Below, piece after piece: positions 7,851-14,799 of a DNA stretch of 24,363 nucleotides (positions are counted from its first letter, which is position 1; every line of letters starts with the position of its first letter). This stretch comes from Candidatus Uhrbacteria bacterium (GTDB taxonomy: Bacteria; Patescibacteriota; Patescibacteriia; UBA9934): contig DOZH01000003.1 of NCBI GenBank assembly GCA_003518105.1, forward strand, positions 43,776-68,138. The letters are read 5' to 3'. Made by a program: the position numbers and the translations under genes. A model generated the notes under the pieces. The model ran no database searches and had not been told where the DNA came from. It worked only from the letters and a program-made list of their open reading frames with translations.

Positions 7851-8345
7851 ATGAACTTTCCCCGCGGCACCACTTACGTCGAACTTATCTTAGCCGTGGC
7901 TATCCTCCTCGTCATCTTTACTTTTGGCGGCTTTGCTCTAGCCAAGTTCCAACGTTCCACCGCTGTCATTGCCGGCGACCGCGAAATTATCAACGCTATT
8001 TCTATGGCAGCTCGTCGCGCTAGAAATGGTGCAGCCGGCACCGCTTGGGGTGTCTACCTTCCTTACAACGACTCGACTCGTTCCGCCACCAACCTGACAG
8101 TTTTCTCGGGTAATACCTACGCCACCCGCACCGCTAGTCGCGACCTCACTTTTTCCGTCACCCCGAGCATTCTCTTCGCTAGCGTCGACTTTAGCGGCAG
8201 CAGCGCCGACGTCACCAACAGCCACGAAATAGTTTTCGCCCCGCTCACTGGTACCACCGCTCAGTACGGCTCTATGACTCTCACCTGGTTTGGCACCTCC
8301 AGAACCATCGTCATTAATAGCAACGGCGTTCCCACCAGACAATAA
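7851..8345 (+). CDS. Minor pilin / pseudopilin (GspH-like position)
   Basis: A 164-residue prepilin-like protein. The short leader MNFPRG is followed by TTYVELILAVAILLVIFTFGG: Gly at -1 and Glu at +5 are kept, but +1 is Thr instead of the usual Phe. The rest is a beta-rich globular domain without cysteines. It is the first of four consecutive pilin-like genes after pilC, in the position of gspH in T2SS operons. The start at 7851 lies 4 nt after the pilC stop. A longer in-frame reading from 7797 would place the cleavage site too far in and overlaps pilC. It likely forms part of a priming tip complex; this is inferred from order and leader type. Confidence 0.85.
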   Translation: MNFPRGTTYVELILAVAILLVIFTFGGFALAKFQRSTAVIAGDREIINAISMAARRARNGAAGTAWGVYLPYNDSTRSATNLTVFSGNTYATRTASRDLTFSVTPSILFASVDFSGSSADVTNSHEIVFAPLTGTTAQYGSMTLTWFGTSRTIVINSNGVPTRQ

Positions 8346-8346
8346 T

Positions 8347-9210
8347 ATGAATAATCCTCGTGGCTCAGTCATGCTCGAAGCCCTCATCGCCATTGGTGTA
8401 TCCGCCATGTACATCATGGGTATTCTTGGCTTAACTATGGCCGCCAATCAAACCAGCGACCGCGCCACTGAAACCGCACGTGCTGTCTGGAATATGAACG
8501 AAGGTTTGGAAGCCTTACAGACTATGTCATTTGCAGACCTAACTAACGGCAACATCGGTTCACTCACGTTGACTAACGGTAAATGGATACTCGGTGCCGC
8601 TGCACCACAAACACTACCTGACGGCATGACGCGCACCCTCAAAGTTCAACCAGTCAGCCGTGACGCTTCTTGTAATATCGTTGCCTCAGGTGGCACTGTC
8701 GACACTGATAGCAAAACACTAGTCAGCGAAATCGCCTGGTCGGACTCCAGCAACCGTAATCATATTATTACCTCGTCGACCCTCCGTACCAACTGGGAAG
8801 CACCAACTGGCACCTGCTTCTCTGCCAGTATGGTCAATCAAATAACCTTCAATATTAGCGGCGCCGTCTTCTCCGGTGGTAAACAACTACGTCAGGTTTA
8901 CTTCACAAACAATGGTAGCTCACTCGTCATCATCGATAAAATTTCCATGACCTGGGACAATGGTACTGAATTCTCCCAGCTGTTCATGGATACTTCCAAA
9001 GTTTGGTCAGAAACTGGCCCAGGTACGCCTACTCATGACATACATTCCGGCGAAGAAATGAACATTCAGAATTTCACGCTCCCAGCTGGCTCCACCGCCG
9101 AACTCAACAAAGGCCAATTCGACGACAACATGACTGGCGCTACACTCACCATGACTGTCACCTTCACCGACGGCTCAGTTTGGACGTCACCTCCTTTCAA
9201 CCCCCTATAA
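8347..9210 (+). CDS. Minor pilin / pseudopilin (GspI-like position), enlarged
   Basis: A 287-residue protein with the prepilin leader MNNPRG|SVMLEALIAIGVSAM (Gly -1, Glu +5, Ser at +1). It is much longer than usual GspI-like proteins (about 120). The added C-terminal half (about 175-287) is a beta-rich domain beginning INFNISGAVFSGGKQLRQVY, which could be an adhesin-like or immunoglobulin-like fold displayed at the pilus tip; I cannot assign it to a family. Start and stop are both in TAATATG junctions, so it appears translationally coupled to its neighbours. Confidence 0.83.
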   Translation: MNNPRGSVMLEALIAIGVSAMYIMGILGLTMAANQTSDRATETARAVWNMNEGLEALQTMSFADLTNGNIGSLTLTNGKWILGAAAPQTLPDGMTRTLKVQPVSRDASCNIVASGGTVDTDSKTLVSEIAWSDSSNRNHIITSSTLRTNWEAPTGTCFSASMVNQITFNISGAVFSGGKQLRQVYFTNNGSSLVIIDKISMTWDNGTEFSQLFMDTSKVWSETGPGTPTHDIHSGEEMNIQNFTLPAGSTAELNKGQFDDNMTGATLTMTVTFTDGSVWTSPPFNPL

Positions 9211-9211
9211 T

Positions 9212-9775
9212 ATGCTAGCCAAATCACCTCGCGGCGTCTCGCTCTTGGAAACCGTGCTCTACATCGGTCTTTTGGCAATTATCCTGCCTGCCATGGCCGT
9301 CTTCTTTCTGCAAGTTCAACTGCAACACGTCGCTTTTGATGCCCGCACTCGCCTAGAGCAAACAGCCGCTCTCACCTTTTCGGAATTACAGAATAATCTA
9401 ACGTCAGCTCAAACCATCACCACCAGTACCTCCACCCTCGGCGTCAATCCGAGCATTCTACGTTTTACCAATAGCGCCGGTGCCACCGTCGTCATCGACC
9501 GCCCCACGGTCAGCACTAGCTTCCCTAGCGGCTCCCAAAACGTCCGCCGCTTACGCTTGCAAACTGGCACCGCCCCTGCCGTTTATCTAACAGACAGTGA
9601 CGTCGACGTCGCTACTTGGCAAGTCTCAACCATCAAAAATAGCGCTAACATTTTAACTGGCCTACGCTTTAGTGTAAATTTCGCCCTCCTTGGCGCCACC
9701 CAATCTGTCTACCGTAAAGCCACCTTCACGAGCGACACAACAATCAGCCTCGCCCCGCAAACCATAGCCAACTAA
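9212..9775 (+). CDS. Minor pilin / pseudopilin (GspJ-like position)
   Basis: A 187-residue prepilin-like protein. The leader MLAKSPRG is followed by VSLLETVLYIGLLAIILPAM (Gly -1, Glu +5), then a globular domain of strands without cysteines. The LLETVLYIG core resembles the N-terminus of PilW/GspJ-type proteins. It sits third of the four minor pilins, between two TAATATG junctions. Role in the tip or priming complex is inferred from position. Confidence 0.84.
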   Translation: MLAKSPRGVSLLETVLYIGLLAIILPAMAVFFLQVQLQHVAFDARTRLEQTAALTFSELQNNLTSAQTITTSTSTLGVNPSILRFTNSAGATVVIDRPTVSTSFPSGSQNVRRLRLQTGTAPAVYLTDSDVDVATWQVSTIKNSANILTGLRFSVNFALLGATQSVYRKATFTSDTTISLAPQTIAN

Positions 9776-9776
9776 T

Positions 9777-10163
9777 ATGACCAAGCATCTCCCCAAAAAA
9801 AATGGTCTGGCCCTGCTCCTCATTGTGCTTGTACTCGGCACTTTAAGCATGGGCACCTTGTCAGCCTTAGCCCTTAATGGCTTGAACGGCTTCCTCGACG
9901 CTAATGATCTTCGCACCGCGCTCGCCGTCCGCGCCAAGGTCATGGGCTGCCTGGACGAAGCCCTCATCCACCTCCAAAAAGACAACGCTTACGCCCCTGC
10001 CAGCGTCGTCAGCAGCAACGCCACCTGTACTCTGGCCGTCACCACCCCAGTCTCCGGCCAGCGTCAAATCATCGCCTCCCTCGTGGATCAAGGCTTCACC
10101 CGCAGTGTTCACGCCACCGCCACCCTCTCCCCCTTCGCTGTCACTAAAGTGACAGAACCATAA
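9777..10163 (+). CDS. Minor pilin-like protein lacking Glu+5 (GspK/PilX-like position)
   Basis: A 128-residue protein beginning MTKHLPKKNG|LALLLIVLVLG. The basic leader and hydrophobic helix are those of a prepilin, but +5 is Leu instead of Glu. Loss of Glu+5 is a known mark of the tip pseudopilin GspK and of PilX-like proteins, and this gene holds the gspK place at the end of the H-I-J-K order. It is far smaller than GspK (about 320 residues), so the large inserted domain is absent. Two cysteines (about residues 58 and 82) could pair. It begins at a TAATATG junction and is the last gene of the pilus operon. Confidence 0.78.
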   Translation: MTKHLPKKNGLALLLIVLVLGTLSMGTLSALALNGLNGFLDANDLRTALAVRAKVMGCLDEALIHLQKDNAYAPASVVSSNATCTLAVTTPVSGQRQIIASLVDQGFTRSVHATATLSPFAVTKVTEP

Positions 10164-10390
10164 ACCGGGGTCTCCCCGCAGGGCGAGGACGCGAGGTCGT
10201 TCGTTGTAATGTTTTGCTATTTCTACCAGCGAAATGACTCATTTTTTCCTCGTCTTTCTACAAACCCTTCCAAATATTGACTTTCTCGCCTAAAACTGGC
10301 ACTCTTTTGGCACTTATTCACGAGGTGGTCACCTACTCGACATCGCCTTTACGGCCGATAAGATAGGAATCCACTTTTATATCAACTCGT
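10164..10390 (+). other. Intergenic region before rplK
   Basis: 227 nt without a gene. It contains a short GC hairpin (CGGGG 10166-10170 with CCCCG 10174-10178) after the pilus operon, with no T tract; a TTGACT sequence near 10278; and an imperfect hairpin around AGGTG/CACCT near 10324-10335. TATATC at 10378-10383 lies 7 nt before the rplK ATG and is the best -10 candidate. I do not see an obvious L1-type leader here. Confidence 0.4.
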
Positions 10391-10816
10391 ATGGCCAAAG
10401 CAATCAAGGCTGTCATCAAAGTCCAGGCCCCAGGTGGCGCGGCAACCGCAGCACCTCCACTCGGTCCGGTCCTCGGTCAGCAAGGTGTTAACATCCAGCA
10501 GTTCATCCAGCAGTTCAACGCCGCCACCCAAGACCGTCGCGGTGAAACTGTTCCAGTAATTTTGACCATCTACGACGACCGCAGCTTCGAGTTCATCTTG
10601 AAGACCGCTCCAGCGTCCGACATGATCAAGAAGGCCCTCAACATCACCTCTGGTTCCGGCAAGCCTAACACAGAAAAGAAAGGCAAGTTGACCAAGGCTC
10701 AGTTGATGGACATCGCCACCCGTAAGTTGCCCGACCTCAACACCAAGGACATTCAAGCTGCCATGCGCATTATCGCTGGTACCTGCCGTCAGATGGGTGT
10801 CGACGTTGAGCTCTAA
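10391..10816 (+). CDS. rplK: 50S ribosomal protein L11 (uL11)
   Basis: A 141-residue uL11 of standard length, which binds the GTPase-associated centre of 23S rRNA and forms the stalk base. Features: N-terminal domain with IKVQAPGGAATAAPPLGPVLGQ (proline-rich PPLGP loop) and GVNIQQFIQQFN, and the C-terminal rRNA-binding domain with KKGKLTKAQLMDIA and the closing GTCRQMGVDVEL. One unusual point is Val at the third residue of the AAPPLGPVLGQ segment, where Ala is common. It precedes rplA, separated by a 59-nt gap holding an L1-binding RNA mimic. It is normally next to nusG; here pilus genes intervene. Confidence 0.97.
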   Translation: MAKAIKAVIKVQAPGGAATAAPPLGPVLGQQGVNIQQFIQQFNAATQDRRGETVPVILTIYDDRSFEFILKTAPASDMIKKALNITSGSGKPNTEKKGKLTKAQLMDIATRKLPDLNTKDIQAAMRIIAGTCRQMGVDVEL

Positions 10817-10837
10817 ACTTCAACCAATAATTAATTC

Positions 10838-10866
10838 GTGGGAGGCTTCACTGCCGACCGAACCAC
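10838..10866 (+). promoter_or_regulatory. RNA mimic of the 23S rRNA L1-binding site (autoregulatory)
   Basis: The rplK-rplA gap contains GTGGGAGGC (10838-10846), then GCCGACC (10853-10859) and ACCAC (10862-10866). These blocks reproduce, in order, the L1-stalk blocks of 23S rRNA as I know them from E. coli (GUGGGAGGC, GCCGACC, ACCAC). GTGG and CCAC close the stem. It ends 9 nt before the rplA ATG, so bound L1 would block translation of its own gene. L1 feedback is established for other bacteria; its action here is inferred. Confidence 0.8.
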
Positions 10867-10875
10867 AAAAATCCT

Positions 10876-11562
10876 ATGACCAGCAAGCGTTTTAAAGGAG
10901 TAGCCGCCAACATCGACAAGAACGCCACCTTCTCCGTTGAGCAAGGTGTCGCCCTCGTCAAGGCCGGCGCCACCGCCAAGTTCGACGAAACCATCGAGTT
11001 GCACTTCGCCTTGGGTATCGACCCAAAGCAGGGTGACCAGCAGATCCGCGCCACTGTCGTGTTGCCAGGTGGCAGCGGCAAGACCAAGCGCGTGATCGCC
11101 TTCGTCGACGCTAACAACGAAGCTGCCGCCAAGGCCGCTGGTGCCGACCTCATCGGTACCGAAGAAACCATCGAAGAAATTGCCCGCACCGGCAAAATCG
11201 ACTTCGATGTCGCCGTCGCCGTCCCAGCTATGATGCCTAAGTTGGCCAAAGCTGCTAAGGTTCTTGGTCCTCGCGGTCTCATGCCTAACCCAAAGACTGA
11301 CACTGTCGGTCCAAACATCGCCAAAATCATCGAAGAACAAAAGGGCGGTAAGATCGCTTTCAAGAACGACAACACAAGCAACGTTCACCTCATCGTCGGC
11401 AAAGCCAGCTTTGACCTCGAGAAGTTGACCACGAACGTGAACGCCGTCCTCGAAGCTATCAAGAAAGCCAAGCCAAGCAGCAGCAAGGGTATCTTCATCA
11501 AATCAGCTACCCTCACCTCAACCATGGGTCCAGCCGTTCACCTCAACGTCGCCGGCCTGTAA
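10876..11562 (+). CDS. rplA: 50S ribosomal protein L1 (uL1)
   Basis: A 228-residue uL1 of normal length, which forms the mobile L1 stalk that helps E-site tRNA leave, and in many bacteria represses its own mRNA. Diagnostic segments are the N-terminal helix (MTSKRFKGVAANID), FDETIELHFALGIDPKQGDQ, the domain II hinge VLGPRGLMPNPKTDTV (about 133-149), and the C-terminal STMGPAVHLNV. The start at 10876 follows the L1-binding mimic, with no separate Shine-Dalgarno. A good terminator follows 30 nt after the stop. Confidence 0.97.
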   Translation: MTSKRFKGVAANIDKNATFSVEQGVALVKAGATAKFDETIELHFALGIDPKQGDQQIRATVVLPGGSGKTKRVIAFVDANNEAAAKAAGADLIGTEETIEEIARTGKIDFDVAVAVPAMMPKLAKAAKVLGPRGLMPNPKTDTVGPNIAKIIEEQKGGKIAFKNDNTSNVHLIVGKASFDLEKLTTNVNAVLEAIKKAKPSSSKGIFIKSATLTSTMGPAVHLNVAGL

Positions 11563-11592
11563 ACTCACAAAATCACAGTACAAAATAAAAAC

Positions 11593-11630
11593 GTCCCGCG
11601 ACGCGTGCAAGCGTCCGGGACATTTTTATT
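11593..11630 (+). terminator. Intrinsic terminator between rplA and the convergent coiled-coil gene
   Basis: GTCCCGCGACGC (11593-11604) pairs with GCGTCCGGGAC (11611-11621) with one bulged C and a GTGCAA loop, followed by ATTTTTATTT. The A-rich upstream side (AAAATAAAAA) lets it act for the minus strand too. Confidence 0.88.
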
Positions 11631-11631
11631 T

Positions 11632-13233
11632 CTAATTTTTCTTCTTTTCCACTTTTACTTGCGCTCTCACCATCGCTTCCGCTAAAGGTGACTGTGTGAC
11701 TTTAAAGTGAACATCAGCGAATCCCTTATCCTCCCTACCCGTATCCGAGAACCTATAAGTAAAAATATCTTTACCCGCCTTATTATCAGCCGTGGCCGTT
11801 CTCTCTTCACCCTGCCGATTATACATATCAGCAGCCACCAAATACGCCTTCATCAAATACAAATCCGCCGTAAACTGATGCGGTTGCATTTCACCATATT
11901 CATCCTTTCGTGATTCACGGTAATCATTCAATGCTTTGGCAAAAGCAGAAGCATGCTCTACTTCCATGCCGTTATAATATTTTGTGGTCCGTCCATCAAT
12001 CTTCATGCTATACATTTCTGATTCCACATCTTTCAAAGCCAAAACAACGTCATCACGCTCTTTCGCCAATAACGGTCTCTCCTCACACATCTGCCTTAAT
12101 CTCTCATCATACCTTTCCAATATTTCAGGACCTTCTCGATCGACTTTTAATTTCTCCACTAAATCTGCACTGCAACCACGCAACAACATAGCCAACCAAG
12201 CGCTCACCTGACGCAGAACCATTCTCTTGTTATCGGGCAATTTAGCTATATCATTTTCAATTTTCTCAAGATTCGCTACAGTTGATACAATCTCCAATTT
12301 CCAATCATTAACTGGCCAAATGACATCAGTCTTAGTAACTAAATCCTTAACTAGGCTAGGGTGAAATATGCCTATAGTTTCAGGTGAAGAAGACCTTCCA
12401 TGTAACCCATGTAACATATGGGACACTCTAGGATATTCTACACAATTCAATACTTTTCTTATAATTTCTTTACCTGGAAGATCTTTCAGTAAGGGATTAT
12501 CGAGACCACCCTTAACTAACTTGGTTAATGCTTTAAAGGCTTCAAGAAATTCGAGCTCTTCTTTCTTTAGCTCAAAAGTATCGTATTTCTTGAACTTCTC
12601 TTCGTAAACCTTTTTATTGAATGCCAAATCAGCACCCATACCATCAAAATCACTATTCATGATTCTATCTTCAATTATTTGCTTCTCCTGCCTCAACTTC
12701 TCAATTCTCTCCGGCAAATCCGCCTTCTCGGCCTCTCTCGCCTGCTCAATCAGTGCATCCATCTTCGCCTTGTCAAACAAAAAGTCTTGCCGCACCAATG
12801 GCGTCATGTTATCCACCAACTTAGCTATACGATTAATCAAAAACGCCAAAGCTGCCGCTGACTGTCCATGGAGATGCGCCAGCTTGCCATCAAAGAAAGC
12901 ATCTTCAACTAAATTCTTTATAAGCAGCAATTTCTGCTCTTCCTCGAACTGCAATTCCAGTTCATCCTCATGCTTCTCCGGATTCTCCGAAGGCGACATG
13001 GATCGCAACTGCGCACCAAGTCTCACTAGCTCATGCCAATCAACATCCTTACCGTCGAGCAAATGCACCAACTTATCCGCCACATCGGCCCCAAAATGCA
13101 TCACCTCTGATCGTTCTTGAAAATTTAAAATTGTGCTTGGCGCAGAAACCAACAACTCAACTTCTCGTTTACCGTAGCCGGATCTTTCGGCTGCCCTACC
13201 AATGTCTACTGGTTTCCCACGAGGTATTTCCAT
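11632..13233 (-). CDS. Uncharacterised soluble helical/coiled-coil protein
   Basis: I do not recognise this 533-residue protein. It has no signal peptide or membrane helix, and is highly charged and helical. Acidic runs (about 95-110: EKHEDELELQFEEEQ) are followed by a likely coiled coil (about 155-235: REAEKADLPERIEKLRQEKQ and onwards). There is a His/Gly-rich segment (HMLHGLHGRSSSPETIGIF) near the middle. No catalytic motif is visible. The ATG at 13233 is chosen, since a perfect TATAAT lies 9 nt upstream; a longer in-frame start at 13278 would run through the promoter and abut the femAB stop. The DNA is more AT-rich than its neighbours, especially 12240-12700, a possible sign of transfer or weak constraint. 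Confidence 0.85.
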   Translation of the reverse strand: MEIPRGKPVDIGRAAERSGYGKREVELLVSAPSTILNFQERSEVMHFGADVADKLVHLLDGKDVDWHELVRLGAQLRSMSPSENPEKHEDELELQFEEEQKLLLIKNLVEDAFFDGKLAHLHGQSAAALAFLINRIAKLVDNMTPLVRQDFLFDKAKMDALIEQAREAEKADLPERIEKLRQEKQIIEDRIMNSDFDGMGADLAFNKKVYEEKFKKYDTFELKKEELEFLEAFKALTKLVKGGLDNPLLKDLPGKEIIRKVLNCVEYPRVSHMLHGLHGRSSSPETIGIFHPSLVKDLVTKTDVIWPVNDWKLEIVSTVANLEKIENDIAKLPDNKRMVLRQVSAWLAMLLRGCSADLVEKLKVDREGPEILERYDERLRQMCEERPLLAKERDDVVLALKDVESEMYSMKIDGRTTKYYNGMEVEHASAFAKALNDYRESRKDEYGEMQPHQFTADLYLMKAYLVAADMYNRQGEERTATADNKAGKDIFTYRFSDTGREDKGFADVHFKVTQSPLAEAMVRAQVKVEKKKN

Positions 13234-13242
13234 AATACCCCC

Positions 13243-13248
13243 ATTATA
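13243..13248 (-). promoter_or_regulatory. -10 box (TATAAT) of the coiled-coil gene
   Basis: Consensus TATAAT on the minus strand, 9 nt before the ATG at 13233, in the 44-nt gap after the FemAB-like gene. The expected transcript start would leave only about 2-3 nt of leader. Confidence 0.65.
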
Positions 13249-13277
13249 CCAAATCCGTGTACACAAAAACACACCCA

Positions 13278-14240
13278 CTAGCGCCTCACAATCCTCACCA
13301 TCTTCTGCACCACCTTGCTGGCCCTGTACAGCCCATACACAATCGCATTCGTCGGTACGTCATATGTTCCAGGCGCCGTCACAATCTCGCCACCGAAGCC
13401 GAGTTTGAATTGCGTGATCCCGGCCCAGGAATGCTTCTTACTGGCCCCAACTGGCGCTACGCCCCAAAAGTCATAGCTCGTCATGCCCGCATCAATCGCC
13501 TCGTCGATGAGATACTGGTGCAGCGCGTACGGCGCCATTACGTTACGGTGCAAGTTACTCGACGCCCCATGCAAATACGTTCGCTGACCGTTGAAGTCGA
13601 TAGTCACATTCGCCGCTAACGGTCGGCCGTCATAATCCGCAAACGCCAAACTCGCCACCGCTTCGCCACCTTTCATGGCTTCCAACATCTTGGCGTAATA
13701 AGTCAGTGGATGTAACGAGAACCTATCCCGCACCGCCGTCTGTTCAAGCAACCTCTCCAAGTCCTCAATCACTGGCTCGGCGGAGGCTCGCACCGTCACA
13801 CCCTTCCTTTCTGCTAGCCGTATATTGTAACGCGTCTTCGGCTTCATGCCCGCCGCAATAGCTTCCTTGCCCACCGTCAGGTCGAGAATTGATGTCACGC
13901 TTGGCTGCACATCTTTCGTTTTCCAAGCCTTCTTCGGCGCAATCTCAGGCTCCACCCGCACGAAACTTCCACCCGGTAAGCGCTCAACTAGTTCACGCGT
14001 CATCTCCGTTATTGGCATTGTTCCGAACGGTCCTTTGCTTACCTGCCAATAGGTTTGTCCAAAAGGTAAATCGAGCATAATAGCTTGCGCCAACATCACG
14101 CCCCGCTCATCCTCAACCAAAACGCGTTCCACCTTACGGCCAATCGACGCTTGAAACTCGCCCCATTCATAGGACTGCAAAAAAGCTCCAGACTTTGGCG
14201 CAAATTCTTTTACTCGCTTGTTCCAGCTTATTCGATCCAT
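13278..14240 (-). CDS. FemAB-family aminoacyltransferase (peptidoglycan cross-bridge / lipid II)
   Basis: A 320-residue member of the FemABX family, which use aminoacyl-tRNA to add residues to lipid II and so build peptidoglycan cross-bridges. Visible features: the N-terminal FLQSYEWGEFQASIGRKVER (about 20-40), the first GNAT-like half with GPFGTMP, KPKTRYNIRLAERKGV (about 132-148) typical of the family, and the second half with FADYDGRPLAANVTIDFNGQ and YLHGASSNLHRNVMAPYALH (about 220-240). It closes with FWGVAP and FKLGFGGEIV. No tRNA-binding coiled-coil insert is evident, as in FemX-type members. The amino acid added cannot be told from sequence. It lies 7 nt after ruvA and is probably in the same transcript. 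Confidence 0.9.
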   Translation of the reverse strand: MDRISWNKRVKEFAPKSGAFLQSYEWGEFQASIGRKVERVLVEDERGVMLAQAIMLDLPFGQTYWQVSKGPFGTMPITEMTRELVERLPGGSFVRVEPEIAPKKAWKTKDVQPSVTSILDLTVGKEAIAAGMKPKTRYNIRLAERKGVTVRASAEPVIEDLERLLEQTAVRDRFSLHPLTYYAKMLEAMKGGEAVASLAFADYDGRPLAANVTIDFNGQRTYLHGASSNLHRNVMAPYALHQYLIDEAIDAGMTSYDFWGVAPVGASKKHSWAGITQFKLGFGGEIVTAPGTYDVPTNAIVYGLYRASKVVQKMVRIVRR

Positions 14241-14247
14241 AATAAAA

Positions 14248-14799
14248 TTAGCGAGTTCGTCCTAACAATTGGAGTGCCTGCTTCATTCTCTCCTCCATCT
14301 TCTCGCCCGTAATCTTCGGCAATATCGCCACCACCACCGGTCGCTGATAGCCAAGACTCATCAAAGCCTCAAGCAAGTCATTCTCGCCTGTCGACATCGT
14401 CTCCTCGTTATCGACGAGTACGCCCTTCAACTCCAAAATAATCTTCTGCGCTGTCTTCTTGCCGACGCCAGAAATACTCGTCAAAAAGCCCAAGTCGCCC
14501 GCTTGAATATTACTCCGCAAAGCCGCCTCACTACCACTCGCCAAAATCTTCTGCGCCATTTTTGGGCCGACGCCGTCAATACTAATTAAACGGTAAAAAA
14601 AGGCCAACTCTTCGCGTGTTCTAAAACCGTACAAATCGTACTTATCTTCGCGAATAACTTCGGCGATATACAACCTCACTTGTTCGTCAGCCTCGCCCAA
14701 ACTCTTACCCGAAGCCACGCGATAGCCAACGCCATGCACACTAAGCACGACACCTTCTGGCTCCACGAACGCAATCTTACCTTCTAAAAAAGCAATCAT
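14248..14799 (-). CDS. ruvA: Holliday junction branch migration protein RuvA
   Basis: A 183-residue RuvA, slightly shorter than the usual 200 or so. Domain I is an OB fold with EGVVLSVHGVGYRV and LYGFRTREEL. Domain II has two helix-hairpin-helix motifs, LISIDGVGPKMAQKIL (about 91-106) and LTSISGVGKKTAQKII (about 125-140), which contact the junction DNA. Domain III (about 155-183, LLEALMSLGYQRP) binds RuvB. The ATG overlaps the stop of the upstream HD-domain gene as ATGA, so the two are translationally coupled. ruvB and ruvC are not in the window. Confidence 0.95.
   Translation of the reverse strand: MIAFLEGKIAFVEPEGVVLSVHGVGYRVASGKSLGEADEQVRLYIAEVIREDKYDLYGFRTREELAFFYRLISIDGVGPKMAQKILASGSEAALRSNIQAGDLGFLTSISGVGKKTAQKIILELKGVLVDNEETMSTGENDLLEALMSLGYQRPVVVAILPKITGEKMEERMKQALQLLGRTR

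Noticed and set aside
10166..10178. Terminator after the pilus operon
   Set aside because: The 5-bp GC hairpin has a 3-nt loop and no T tract downstream, so termination there is not supported.
10321..10383. L1-binding leader upstream of rplK as in E. coli
   Set aside because: The hairpin here does not contain the GUGGGAGGC/GCCGACC blocks; these are found in the rplK-rplA gap instead.
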